Position numbers and translations under genes: made by a program
The notes under the pieces: generated by a model
Seen by the model: the letters and a program-made list of their open reading frames with translations, nothing else
Database searches by the model: none
What the model was told of the DNA's origin: nothing
Shown here: positions 1 to 5,700 of the stretch, piece by piece
How the letters are laid out: the number at the start of each line of letters is the position of its first letter
How positions within the stretch are numbered: position 1 is the stretch's first letter
Assembly (NCBI GenBank): GCA_017549385.1
Contig: JAFYUX010000058.1
Coordinates: 1-5,700 of the forward strand
Direction: 5' to 3'
From: Bacillota bacterium
Lineage (GTDB): Bacteria > Bacillota > Clostridia > Peptostreptococcales > Anaerovoracaceae
DNA length: 5,700 bases

Positions 1-1323
1 GTAACCATAATATTCGCGCTTTTACTGGGATTTCTCTTAACTCGCGTAAAAAAAGAAAACCGCCCGATTGTAGCAAAAGATGGCTTTATAATCGTAACTT
101 TATCCTGGACCATCATGAGTCTTGTAGGCGCGTTACCTTTTGTTATAAGCGGAAGCATACCAAGTTATCTGGATGCTGTATTTGAAACCCTTTCAGGTTT
201 CTCAACCACAGGCTCAACCATTATCAACGACATAGAAGCCTTAAGCAATTCCATACTTTTCTGGCGTAGCTTTACACACTGGCTGGGAGGTATGGGTATC
301 CTGCTCTTTATGCTGGCGTTCCTTCCTATGAAGGGCGAAAGTACAATCCACCTTCTGAGGGCAGAAAGTCCTGGACCAAAGGTTTCAAAAATTGTGCCTC
401 GCATGAAAGATACTGCTATCCTGCTTTACGTAATTTACTGTGCACTCACGCTGGCTTTATTTGTACTTCTATGGGCAGGCGGAATGCCATTTTTCGACAG
501 CGTTATCCATGCTGTCAGCACAGCAGGCACCGGCGGCTACAGTTTGAAGAACAGCAGTATAGCATATTACAACAGTGATTACATAACATGGGTAATCACA
601 ACCTTTATGTTCCTCTTTGGAATAAATTTTAATGTTTACTTCCTCATTATCATGAAAAGAGCAAAAGAGGCATTTAAAATTTCAGAAATCAAACATTTCC
701 TCTTCATCTTCTTTGGTGCGATTTTAGCAATCACATTAAACATCTGGAAAATGTACGGCTCATTCTATACAGCACTCAAGTATTCTGCATTTTCTGTTGC
801 TACAATGATGAGTACTACAGGTTACGCTGTTGTAGACTTCGACCTGTGGCCTGGATTTTCAAAGATTATTCTGGTATCTCTGATGTTCGTGGGTGGATGT
901 GCAGGTTCTACTTCCGGCGGTATGAAGGTTTCCCGTCTCGCTCTTATGTTCACGGCAGCAAAAGCTAATCTTAAGAAAATGGCAAACCCAAGAAGCGTTC
1001 AGATTATCAAAGTAGATGGAAAAATTGTAAACCCTGCTGTTATTAATGACTGTTTTGGATATCTTGTTTTCTATGTTGTACTCATGGTTCTTTCCATGTT
1101 TATCGTTTCGCTGGACAACTTTGATTTCCAGACTACTACTACAGCCGTTATATCTGCAATCAACAATGTAGGCCCTGGTCTCGGTGGCGTTGGCCCAACA
1201 TGTAATTTTGCAAATTTCTCTAATCTTTCAAAATTAGTTTTCTGCATAGACATGCTGGCAGGCCGTCTCGAAATCATGCCTGTAGTAATATTCCTGTTAC
1301 CGGGAACCTGGAAAAAATATTAA
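1..1323 (+). CDS. trkH: TrkH-family potassium uptake channel subunit (5' truncated by window edge)
   Basis: This is the membrane subunit of a Trk/Ktr-type K+ uptake system, which works with a cytoplasmic nucleotide-binding TrkA protein. The reading frame is open from base 1, before the first ATG at 115, so the gene enters from the left; by family length about 50-65 N-terminal residues are missing. All four pore-loop (P) segments are visible: SGFSTTG near 193-213, STAGTGGYS near 514-540, STTGY near 811-825 and NNVGPGLG near 1162-1185. Each carries the filter glycine expected in the TrkH/HKT superfamily. The glycine-rich GGCAGSTSGGMKVSR stretch near 892-936 matches the conserved loop between the third and fourth repeats, and the end (LAGRLEIMPV) is a typical TrkH C-terminus. 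No trkA is in the window; it may lie upstream or elsewhere. The next gene begins 24 bases after the stop, so the two are likely co-transcribed. Family assignment is secure. Confidence 0.96.
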   Translation, partial: VTIIFALLLGFLLTRVKKENRPIVAKDGFIIVTLSWTIMSLVGALPFVISGSIPSYLDAVFETLSGFSTTGSTIINDIEALSNSILFWRSFTHWLGGMGILLFMLAFLPMKGESTIHLLRAESPGPKVSKIVPRMKDTAILLYVIYCALTLALFVLLWAGGMPFFDSVIHAVSTAGTGGYSLKNSSIAYYNSDYITWVITTFMFLFGINFNVYFLIIMKRAKEAFKISEIKHFLFIFFGAILAITLNIWKMYGSFYTALKYSAFSVATMMSTTGYAVVDFDLWPGFSKIILVSLMFVGGCAGSTSGGMKVSRLALMFTAAKANLKKMANPRSVQIIKVDGKIVNPAVINDCFGYLVFYVVLMVLSMFIVSLDNFDFQTTTTAVISAINNVGPGLGGVGPTCNFANFSNLSKLVFCIDMLAGRLEIMPVVIFLLPGTWKKY

Positions 1324-1330
1324 AAATCAT

Positions 1331-1338
1331 AAAAGGAG
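1331..1338 (+). promoter_or_regulatory. Ribosome binding site of the TipAS-domain gene
   Basis: AAAAGGAG lies 9 bases before the ATG at 1348. It excludes the out-of-frame ATG at 1341, which is only 2 bases from the site and would encode just seven residues. With the three in-frame stops at 1321, 1330 and 1342 it fixes the start of the TipAS protein. Confidence 0.85.
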
Positions 1339-1347
1339 AAATGACCT

Positions 1348-1746
1348 ATGGCAATATTCGATAACAATTACTATGACAAAGAAGCAAAACAGCGTTGGGG
1401 AGAAACTGACACATTTGCAGAGTTCCAGGAAAAGAGCATGAATCGTACTCAGGAACAGCTCAACGATATCATCGCACGAATGATGGCTATCATCGCACAG
1501 TTTGGACGTCTTCAGGACAAAGATCCATCTGACACTGTAGTACAGATGCAGGTAAAAAAGCTTCAGTATTTTATGACAGAACACTTCTACACTTGTACTC
1601 AGGAAGTACTCTCAGGCCTTGGACAGATGTATGGCGATGGCGGTGAATACACTAAAAACATCAATTCATTTGGTGGCCCAGGATGTGGCGAATTCGCATC
1701 AAAGGCCATCGCAATATATTGCAGCCGTCCAGAAAATTTCAGATAA
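1348..1746 (+). CDS. Stand-alone TipAS-type antibiotic-recognition domain protein
   Basis: This 132-residue soluble protein looks like the C-terminal effector domain of TipA-like MerR regulators (TipAS, Pfam PF07739). That all-helical domain binds thiopeptides or other hydrophobic drugs. Family hallmarks seen are an N-terminal YYDKEAKQRWGETD stretch (residues 8-21), the central HFYTCTQEVLSGLGQMYGD block (79-97), and a closing segment with a glycine/proline turn and a helix (109-125). Cys83 in FYTC sits about where I recall the thiopeptide-capturing cysteine of TipAL (Cys214); an alignment is needed to confirm this. There is no MerR helix-turn-helix and none can be hidden upstream, because in-frame stops at 1321, 1330 and 1342 follow directly on trkH. 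The protein should therefore sequester or sense a ligand rather than bind DNA itself. A strong terminator follows 5 bases after the stop. Domain call is confident; ligand and role are unknown. Confidence 0.85.
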   Translation: MAIFDNNYYDKEAKQRWGETDTFAEFQEKSMNRTQEQLNDIIARMMAIIAQFGRLQDKDPSDTVVQMQVKKLQYFMTEHFYTCTQEVLSGLGQMYGDGGEYTKNINSFGGPGCGEFASKAIAIYCSRPENFR

Positions 1747-1751
1747 AAATC

Positions 1752-1784
1752 AATCCCGCGTTCATCATGAACGCGGGATTTTTT
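1752..1784 (+). terminator. Rho-independent terminator, probably bidirectional
   Basis: A perfect 14-base inverted repeat (AATCCCGCGTTCAT, one central C, then its reverse complement) can form a 13-bp stem with a 3-base loop. On the plus strand it runs into six T's (1779-1784), ending the trkH-TipAS transcript. On the minus strand the hairpin is followed by TTGATTTTT, so it can also stop the convergent operon, whose last gene ends at 1799. No other terminator is visible between the two units. Confidence 0.93.
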
Positions 1785-1798
1785 ATGTATGTATTTAA

Positions 1799-2554
1799 TT
1801 ATTTTCTGCCCACAACTATCGGCTGGTAAAAATCCGTTTTCTCCGGAAACAGCCATTTTACCTGACTGCAACCATTGGATAAGAGCATATTTGTAATCTC
1901 TTCTCTGCGTGTCGCCCTGTATTTGCACTCAAATCTGGCAACCTGAGTGGAGTCTTCATCATCAATGATATACTGAATCAATTTGTAACATTCTCCATTC
2001 CATTCCCATGTCTGAAAGGAAACCCTCTGGCCTTTATCAGTCTTATGAATGTATGGTGAAGAATATGCAGGTTTGTCTACCAGCAATGCATCATAGTCTC
2101 TAATGCTGGCAACAAATATGCCACCTGACGAAATCCGTTCTGTAATACTTCTGATGGCGTTTTCCAGATCTCCCTCTGTGAGCATGTGAGGCAACGCATT
2201 GTCCATAGCGATAACTATATCAAACTGCTCTGAAAATGTTTCTGACAGTGCACAGAAATCCGCCTGCTCAAAACGGATATTTACATCACGTTTTTCAGCG
2301 CGCTCCCTGGCTTCTGCCAGAGCCCCCTGGCTGAAATCAGAGGCAGTCACTTTATAACCAAGCTCCGCCAGACCAATAGCCTGAGTTCCTATGCCGCAGG
2401 CACAATCCAGGATACCGGAGGTATCGTCAAAACCGTTGTCTCTAAAAATTTTATTCAGAATAGCAGCCTGTCCTTTTGTTGAGGATTCCCAGTCCAGAAA
2501 AAGCTTATGGTAATGAAAGGCTAAATTATTGTAAAAGGTCTGAATTATATTCAT
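1799..2554 (-). CDS. Class I SAM-dependent methyltransferase
   Basis: This 251-residue protein has a Rossmann-fold methyltransferase core. Motif I is ILDCACGIGTQAIGLA (residues 48-63), the acidic residue after strand 2 is D73 in TASDFS, the ADF at 98-100 is the adenine-side motif, and DNALPHM (118-124) is the motif IV region. The CGIGTQAIGLA form and the closing FYQPIVVGRK resemble the glycine/sarcosine N-methyltransferase-like branch, which suggests a small-molecule rather than RNA or DNA substrate; this is inference and the substrate cannot be read from sequence. The start is the ATG at 2554, with AGGAAGG 7 bases upstream. It is the last gene of the minus-strand run, 28 bases after the zinc-ribbon gene with no terminator between, and it ends next to the shared terminator. 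Length is normal and no key motif is missing. Confidence 0.88.
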   Translation of the reverse strand: MNIIQTFYNNLAFHYHKLFLDWESSTKGQAAILNKIFRDNGFDDTSGILDCACGIGTQAIGLAELGYKVTASDFSQGALAEARERAEKRDVNIRFEQADFCALSETFSEQFDIVIAMDNALPHMLTEGDLENAIRSITERISSGGIFVASIRDYDALLVDKPAYSSPYIHKTDKGQRVSFQTWEWNGECYKLIQYIIDDEDSTQVARFECKYRATRREEITNMLLSNGCSQVKWLFPEKTDFYQPIVVGRK

Positions 2555-2561
2555 TGCAATA

Positions 2562-2568
2562 CCTTCCT
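2562..2568 (-). promoter_or_regulatory. Ribosome binding site of the methyltransferase gene
   Basis: AGGAAGG on the minus strand stands 7 bases before the ATG at 2554 and supports that start. It lies in the 28-base gap after the zinc-ribbon gene, so this gene can be translated independently of its neighbour. Confidence 0.8.
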
Positions 2569-2582
2569 GAGTGTTTGAATTT

Positions 2583-2807
2583 CTATTTAACCTCAGCAGC
2601 GTAATCCATAACTACCTTTCTGCAGGCGATACAGTGATAAGCAACGCAGCTCGGACTTGTCCAGTTGTTGGAGCTTAATAATATTTCTTCGTCTTCTTCT
2701 ACTTCTGCAAAGAAAACAAGCTTTTCCTCGTCTGATGCAAAGAAAATTTCTTTTGCACTCTTAACCTTGCCGTTTACCATTTCCTTACCACAATATGGAC
2801 ATTTCAT
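2583..2807 (-). CDS. Small zinc-ribbon protein, DUF6487-like
   Basis: This 74-residue protein has a CPYC knuckle at residues 3-6 and a second CIAC knuckle at 59-62, giving four cysteines suited to hold one zinc ion. The opening KCPYCGKEM and the closing C-x2-C followed by a hydrophobic VVMDY resemble the uncharacterised PF20097 (DUF6487) family. The middle (about 16-50) is acidic, with a run of Glu/Asp near 36-41. The frame extends 21 codons further upstream, but the ATG at 2807 is chosen because an excellent AGGAGGT lies 6 bases before it and the CPYC motif starts right after the methionine, as in relatives. Its ATG overlaps the stop of the preceding peptide gene (ATGA), so translation is probably coupled. 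The function of the family is unknown; binding a partner protein or nucleic acid is possible. No signal peptide or membrane segment is seen. Confidence 0.85.
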   Translation of the reverse strand: MKCPYCGKEMVNGKVKSAKEIFFASDEEKLVFFAEVEEDEEILLSSNNWTSPSCVAYHCIACRKVVMDYAAEVK

Positions 2808-2956
2808 GATTTTACCTCCTGGTTGACAAAATAATCTTCTGATGTATCTGCCCAGGCTATGTACATACATGAGCCCAGCAGTGTTGTTGCAAGAAAAATA
2901 CCTGCGATTACCAGAGCAATTATTCTGAGTAATTTTTTATTGTTTCTTTTTCCCAT
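2804..2956 (-). CDS. 50-residue single-span membrane or exported small protein
   Basis: This short protein starts at the ATG at 2956, which overlaps the TAA of the phosphatase gene (TAATG). GAGGA at 2963-2967 lies 6 bases upstream, and the stop overlaps the zinc-ribbon start (ATGA). The positively charged N-terminus MGKRNNKK is followed by a hydrophobic stretch at about residues 9-34, then a short polar, acidic tail. Three readings are possible. It could be a single-pass membrane protein. It could be a lipoprotein, since LGSC at 27-30 fits a lipobox and would leave a 21-residue lipidated peptide. It could be a signal-peptidase I substrate, since AWA at 34-36 would release a 14-residue peptide. 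Its size and layout recall small Firmicute membrane proteins such as the DUF4044/Prli42 type, but I cannot claim homology. Reality of the gene is supported by the double overlap and ribosome site; function is unknown. Confidence 0.75.
   Translation of the reverse strand: MGKRNNKKLLRIIALVIAGIFLATTLLGSCMYIAWADTSEDYFVNQEVKS
2814..2820 (-). promoter_or_regulatory. Strong ribosome binding site of the zinc-ribbon gene
   Basis: A full-consensus AGGAGGT on the minus strand stands 6 bases before the ATG at 2807. It sits inside the last codons of the upstream peptide gene and decides the zinc-ribbon start against a longer reading of the same frame. It is the best Shine-Dalgarno site in the operon, suggesting this small protein is made in good amount. 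Confidence 0.9.
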
Positions 2957-3684
2957 TACATTTCCTCGTAAATCGCGTTCTTTATAATCTCTCTGCCAGT
3001 TCTGTCGATACGATCGACAAGCTCCTGACCGCATACTTCCCTGAGCATCTTTACAGATCTGCCCAGATCCGGCGGTCTCCACTCAGTACCGTGACAATCT
3101 GAACCGATAATGTCTATAATACCATTGTCAAAAAGCGGCTTGTAGAACTGGATATTGTTGTAGTTGTTGATATAGATCGCATTCATCTGGAGCAGAACTT
3201 CTGGCATATCAAAATAATGTCTGATATATGACTCCTTTGTGAATGTGTGGAAGTATCTGTCTATATGCGGCAGAATCGGAGTAAACTGCGTATTGAGAGC
3301 AATCTTGTCTATATTGTTTACAACTTCTTTTGACCACGGAATAAACGGCATTTCAGTCATAACGTAGTTGGTACCCTTGATAGCCAGTTCACCCAGATAG
3401 TCCCAGGAATTTATAGAAGAATGGTACTCAATTTCGCAGCCTAAAATAATCTTTGGTATAATCTTGCGTTCTTCGTCTGTAAGAGCGTCACGAATCATAT
3501 CAAGACGATTCTGACGATCCTTGAGATAAGACTTGATCCTGTGCTCGCCAAGTCTGAAATGGGAACTGAGAATTACAGTATCCATCCCCTGGGCATAACA
3601 CATTTTGAGCATTTCTATAGACTCATCAACAGTGTGAGATCCATCATCAATGTCTGGAATAATATGTGTGTGGAAATCTATCAT
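2956..3684 (-). CDS. PHP-fold phosphatase of the CpsB/YwqE (CapC) type
   Basis: This 242-residue metal-dependent enzyme belongs to the PHP superfamily. Best known members (CpsB of Streptococcus, YwqE of Bacillus) remove phosphate from tyrosines of bacterial tyrosine kinases that control polysaccharide export. Visible metal-site motifs, in order, are HTH at residues 5-7, DIDDG at 11-15, SSH at 40-42, CEIEY at 83-87 (Glu84), PHIDRY at 139-144 (His140) and SDCH at 195-198. MPFIPWSKE and RPPDL also match conserved CpsB positions. The start is placed at the ATG at 3684: the GTG at 3696 overlaps the AAAGGAG site (3696-3702), and relatives begin MID-H-x-H as here. No tyrosine kinase or capsule gene is in view; the neighbours are thiN upstream and two small genes downstream, coupled by a TAATG overlap. 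The fold and family are secure; the exact substrate here is inferred and could be something other than a kinase. Confidence 0.88.
   Translation of the reverse strand: MIDFHTHIIPDIDDGSHTVDESIEMLKMCYAQGMDTVILSSHFRLGEHRIKSYLKDRQNRLDMIRDALTDEERKIIPKIILGCEIEYHSSINSWDYLGELAIKGTNYVMTEMPFIPWSKEVVNNIDKIALNTQFTPILPHIDRYFHTFTKESYIRHYFDMPEVLLQMNAIYINNYNNIQFYKPLFDNGIIDIIGSDCHGTEWRPPDLGRSVKMLREVCGQELVDRIDRTGREIIKNAIYEEM
2963..2967 (-). promoter_or_regulatory. Ribosome binding site of the 50-residue peptide gene
   Basis: GAGGA on the minus strand lies within the last codons of the phosphatase gene, 6 bases before the ATG at 2956. Together with the one-base stop/start overlap (TAATG) it argues for coupled re-initiation and fixes a start well inside the longer open frame, which reaches back to 3082. 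Confidence 0.7.
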
Positions 3685-3695
3685 AAACAATCTCA

Positions 3696-3702
3696 CTCCT
3701 TT
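3696..3702 (-). promoter_or_regulatory. Ribosome binding site that decides the phosphatase start
   Basis: AAAGGAG on the minus strand ends 11 bases before the ATG at 3684. A GTG at 3696 opens a frame four codons longer but overlaps the site itself and so cannot be its start; a TTG at 3690 is only 5 bases away. The spacing to the ATG is a little long, so some weak use of the TTG cannot be excluded. The 42-base gap holding this site shows no convincing hairpin. Confidence 0.75.
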
Positions 3703-3726
3703 CGCAAGATTTTTAAACTCACCGCT

Positions 3727-4350
3727 TTATTTCTGATCCGTTAAGATTACGATAAGAGTCCCGTCACCAACGGTGATACGAGCCTCATCCTCAGCAAACT
3801 CATTGCTGACTCCCAGCGGGAAATGGCTTGTAAGAGTGTAATTTTCCAGAGGATATTTAAATCCTTCCAGCGTCACTCCAGGAACCTCAGTATCAGCAGC
3901 AAATATGGAAACGTTTTTCCACTGCCCCCTCTTGATGCGACAGGAACCGTTTCTCAGTGAAAATATCTGATGATGCTGGTCTACCAGCTGGCACATAACA
4001 CCCTGATCAGCGGCATAAACCAGCAACCCGATGTTTGCCATCATATGATCGATACGACCTCCGAGACCTCCGGCCACAACGATATTTTTATATCCTCTGG
4101 CGATAGCCTCCTTAAGCCCCATCATGGTATCGGTATCATCCTTTTCAGGAATCGTGCGGATAACCTCCAGCCCTATAGCTATATGACCGTCATACGAATC
4201 AAAGTCCCCCACTACAAGGTCAGGCTCAACACCATGTCTCAGTGAATGAGCGTATCCGTGGTCGCAGGCGATAATATAATCCGCCTGTCGGCACCGTTTT
4301 GGTATATAGCACTCAGGAGCGCCGGAAAGTATCAAACACAATCCTGACAT
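3727..4350 (-). CDS. thiN: Thiamine pyrophosphokinase
   Basis: This 207-residue cytoplasmic enzyme transfers pyrophosphate from ATP to thiamine, giving the cofactor thiamine pyrophosphate. Motifs in order are ACDHGY (28-33), VGDFDS (47-52), EKDDTD (69-74) and AGGLGGRIDH (93-102), which together form the ATP/Mg2+ site of the family. The C-terminal beta-rich thiamine-binding part carries PLEGF-like LEGFKYPL (161-168) and GVSNEF (180-185). Length fits bacterial TPKs. The frame extends 11 codons further, into the end of cca, but the ATG at 4350 is preferred because the protein then begins with the typical short strand (CLILSGAPE). The ribosome site is weak (GAGAG at 4359-4363, 8 bases away), and the gene starts 4 bases after the cca stop, so coupling to cca translation is likely. 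No TPP riboswitch lies in front of it, which fits a salvage kinase driven from a housekeeping operon. In other Firmicutes thiN often follows rsgA/rpe; pairing with cca is less usual. Confidence 0.95.
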   Translation of the reverse strand: MSGLCLILSGAPECYIPKRCRQADYIIACDHGYAHSLRHGVEPDLVVGDFDSYDGHIAIGLEVIRTIPEKDDTDTMMGLKEAIARGYKNIVVAGGLGGRIDHMMANIGLLVYAADQGVMCQLVDQHHQIFSLRNGSCRIKRGQWKNVSIFAADTEVPGVTLEGFKYPLENYTLTSHFPLGVSNEFAEDEARITVGDGTLIVILTDQK

Positions 4351-4354
4351 AAAA

Positions 4355-5692
4355 CTAACTCTCTTTCTTTTTAAGCCCCTCAATCAAAATATCCTTTTGA
4401 TTTTCAAGACGGCCTTCTATTACTTCATCAAGAAGCCACTCAAGAGCATCTCCGATTTCTCTGCCGATATAACCTGCCGCCATGACATCAGCCCCTGAAA
4501 CATCTAGAGCTTCTTTTGTGAAACAATCCCCATCTGCAAGAATAGCCTCTGCAATAACTCTCAACGCCTGGTTTTTATCCTCAGCTTCTTTGATGTATTT
4601 CTCATATTTACCTGTAGAATCTGCGTATCTCACATACATCAGTCTGAAGAACAGCTCCGGAGTCAGTCGGCCAAGCCACTTTCTCACAGAAACTCTGTCA
4701 GGCTGCATCTTTAAATCGTGATAACGCACCAGTTCTACAATCTTTTCCCTGAGATCATTTGGGAATTTCATGCGGCGAAGAATCTCGTCAGCCATCTCCG
4801 CTCCCTTTGCAGGATGCCCCACAAAACGACCTCTGCCATTGTCGTCCAGCACACCCACAACAGGTTTTGCAATATCGTGAAACAGCATAGCCACTCTCAG
4901 GTCTGGCTCTGCCGGTACATTTCTCACTGCACAGATAGTGTGATCCCAAACCGTCCTGTTGTGATACGGACTGCGCTGATCATAACCTATCTCAGCCTTA
5001 AGCTCAGGAATGAGGAAACAGAAAACCTCCTGGTATCTGTCCACCACATCTGCAGCATAATCACCGCACATGAGCTTTATGAACTCGGAAGTAATGCGTT
5101 CCTGAGCAATATTGCCCAGTCTCCAAAACTCCGATCTGATTGCTCTGTCAGTTTCAGGCTCTGCCTCAAGCCCCTTTTGAGACATAAATCTGAGCCCTCT
5201 AAGCACTCTCAGAGCATCTTCTGTAAATCTCTTTACAGGGTCACCTACACATCTTAGGATACCTGCCTCAAGGTCTCTGCGTCCTCCAAAAGGATCTATA
5301 AGACCCTTTGATGGAGCATAAGCCATAGCATTTACAGTAAAATCTCTACGAGCAAGATCCTCTTTGATATCCTTTACAAAACAGACACTGTCAGGATGAC
5401 GGCTGTCAGAATAGTCGCCCTCCGCCCTGAAAGTCGTAACCTCCACAGGCTCCCCTTCTGAAATAACAGTGACCGTTCCGTGTTTTATACCTGTAGGAAT
5501 AACCTTTCTGTCAGAGAATATCTCCATAATCTGAGACGGCTCCGCCGACGAGCACATATCCCAGTCATAAAGATCTGATCTGCCGGCAAGAGTATCTCTG
5601 ATACATCCTCCAACTGCATAAGCCTCAAAGCCTGCAGCTTCTACACGACTAATCATCTCTTCTATATGTCGGGGCATCTTTATTTCAATCAT
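4355..5692 (-). CDS. cca: CCA tRNA nucleotidyltransferase with HD domain (class II)
   Basis: This 445-residue enzyme adds or repairs the 3'-terminal CCA of tRNAs without a nucleic-acid template. The N-terminal nucleotidyltransferase head shows GGCIRD (28-33), catalytic carboxylates in DWD (43-45), RRDFTVNAMAY (115-125), and EDALRVLRGLRF (158-169), the region whose EDxxRxxR residues select C and A in class II enzymes. A metal-dependent HD domain follows: HN at 244-245, DH at 250-251, FHDIAKP at 271-277, GHPAKG at 292-297 and RYHD at 323-326. HD domains in this family carry phosphohydrolase activity in some members. The C-terminal tail (about 396-445) is the usual helical tRNA-binding end. The start is the ATG at 5692, but only 8 bases upstream are visible, so the ribosome site cannot be judged and a start further right is not excluded. 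A second ATG at 5677 lacks a ribosome site. It heads the visible operon. Confidence 0.95.
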   Translation of the reverse strand: MIEIKMPRHIEEMISRVEAAGFEAYAVGGCIRDTLAGRSDLYDWDMCSSAEPSQIMEIFSDRKVIPTGIKHGTVTVISEGEPVEVTTFRAEGDYSDSRHPDSVCFVKDIKEDLARRDFTVNAMAYAPSKGLIDPFGGRRDLEAGILRCVGDPVKRFTEDALRVLRGLRFMSQKGLEAEPETDRAIRSEFWRLGNIAQERITSEFIKLMCGDYAADVVDRYQEVFCFLIPELKAEIGYDQRSPYHNRTVWDHTICAVRNVPAEPDLRVAMLFHDIAKPVVGVLDDNGRGRFVGHPAKGAEMADEILRRMKFPNDLREKIVELVRYHDLKMQPDRVSVRKWLGRLTPELFFRLMYVRYADSTGKYEKYIKEAEDKNQALRVIAEAILADGDCFTKEALDVSGADVMAAGYIGREIGDALEWLLDEVIEGRLENQKDILIEGLKKKES

Positions 5693-5700
5693 AAAAACAC

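Noticed and set aside
165..404. 79-codon open frame on the minus strand, and a similar one at 1071-1277
   Set aside because: Both are antisense to trkH, whose pore motifs are clear, and neither product resembles a protein family.
1341..1364. Seven-residue leader ORF before the TipAS gene
   Set aside because: Its ATG is 2 bases from the ribosome site, too close for initiation, and its peptide shows no attenuator or stalling features.
1599..1928. 109-codon minus-strand frame spanning the terminator
   Set aside because: It overlaps the TipAS gene antisense, the terminator and the end of the methyltransferase gene in another frame; a coding region across a perfect terminator hairpin is unlikely.
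2808..2870. N-terminal extension of the zinc-ribbon protein
   Set aside because: The extra 21 codons lie inside the peptide gene and skip past the consensus AGGAGGT; the ATG at 2807 fits both the ribosome site and the family start.
2957..3082. N-terminal extension of the 50-residue peptide
   Set aside because: The added 42 codons overlap the phosphatase gene, are polar and composition-odd, and would bury the signal-like N-terminus; the ATG at 2956 has its own ribosome site.
3685..3726. Possible terminator or promoter between thiN and the phosphatase gene
   Set aside because: The 42-base gap has only very short imperfect complementarity and no T-run after a stem; no clear -35/-10 pair is seen.
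4718..5257. 179-codon open frame on the plus strand
   Set aside because: It lies entirely antisense to the well-supported cca gene, has no recognisable domain and no good ribosome site; it is a by-product of the codon use of cca.

Overview
The window looks like a chromosomal segment from a low-to-moderate-GC Gram-positive anaerobe of the Clostridia type. This rests on A/G-rich Shine-Dalgarno sites (AGGAGGT, AAAGGAG), tight operon packing, clostridial-style TrkH and Cca sequences, and a strong hairpin/T-run terminator. I cannot assign genus or species. No RNA genes, CRISPR array, insertion sequence or phage genes are visible. Coding density is very high and no gap between genes exceeds about 60 bases.

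Plus strand, left side (1-1746): the 3' part of a trkH potassium-uptake channel gene, whose start lies off the left edge, is followed 24 bases later by a small gene for a free-standing TipAS-type (thiopeptide/drug-recognition) domain without any MerR DNA-binding part. A perfect inverted repeat with a T-run (1752-1784) ends this unit and probably also serves the opposing operon.

Minus strand, right to left (5692-1799): six genes in one direction with gaps of 42 bases or less. They are cca (tRNA CCA-adding enzyme with HD domain), thiN (thiamine pyrophosphokinase), a CpsB/YwqE-like PHP-fold phosphatase, a 50-residue membrane or exported peptide, a 74-residue zinc-ribbon protein of the DUF6487 type, and a class I SAM-dependent methyltransferase. 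The phosphatase, peptide and zinc-ribbon genes are chained by overlapping stop/start codons (TAATG and ATGA), so they are probably translationally coupled. The operon promoter must lie beyond the right edge.

The two units are convergent. cca and thiN are housekeeping genes; the phosphatase-peptide-zinc ribbon trio and the stand-alone TipAS protein are the least understood parts. I do not see a clear new multi-gene system; the candidates for a second look are those two spots.
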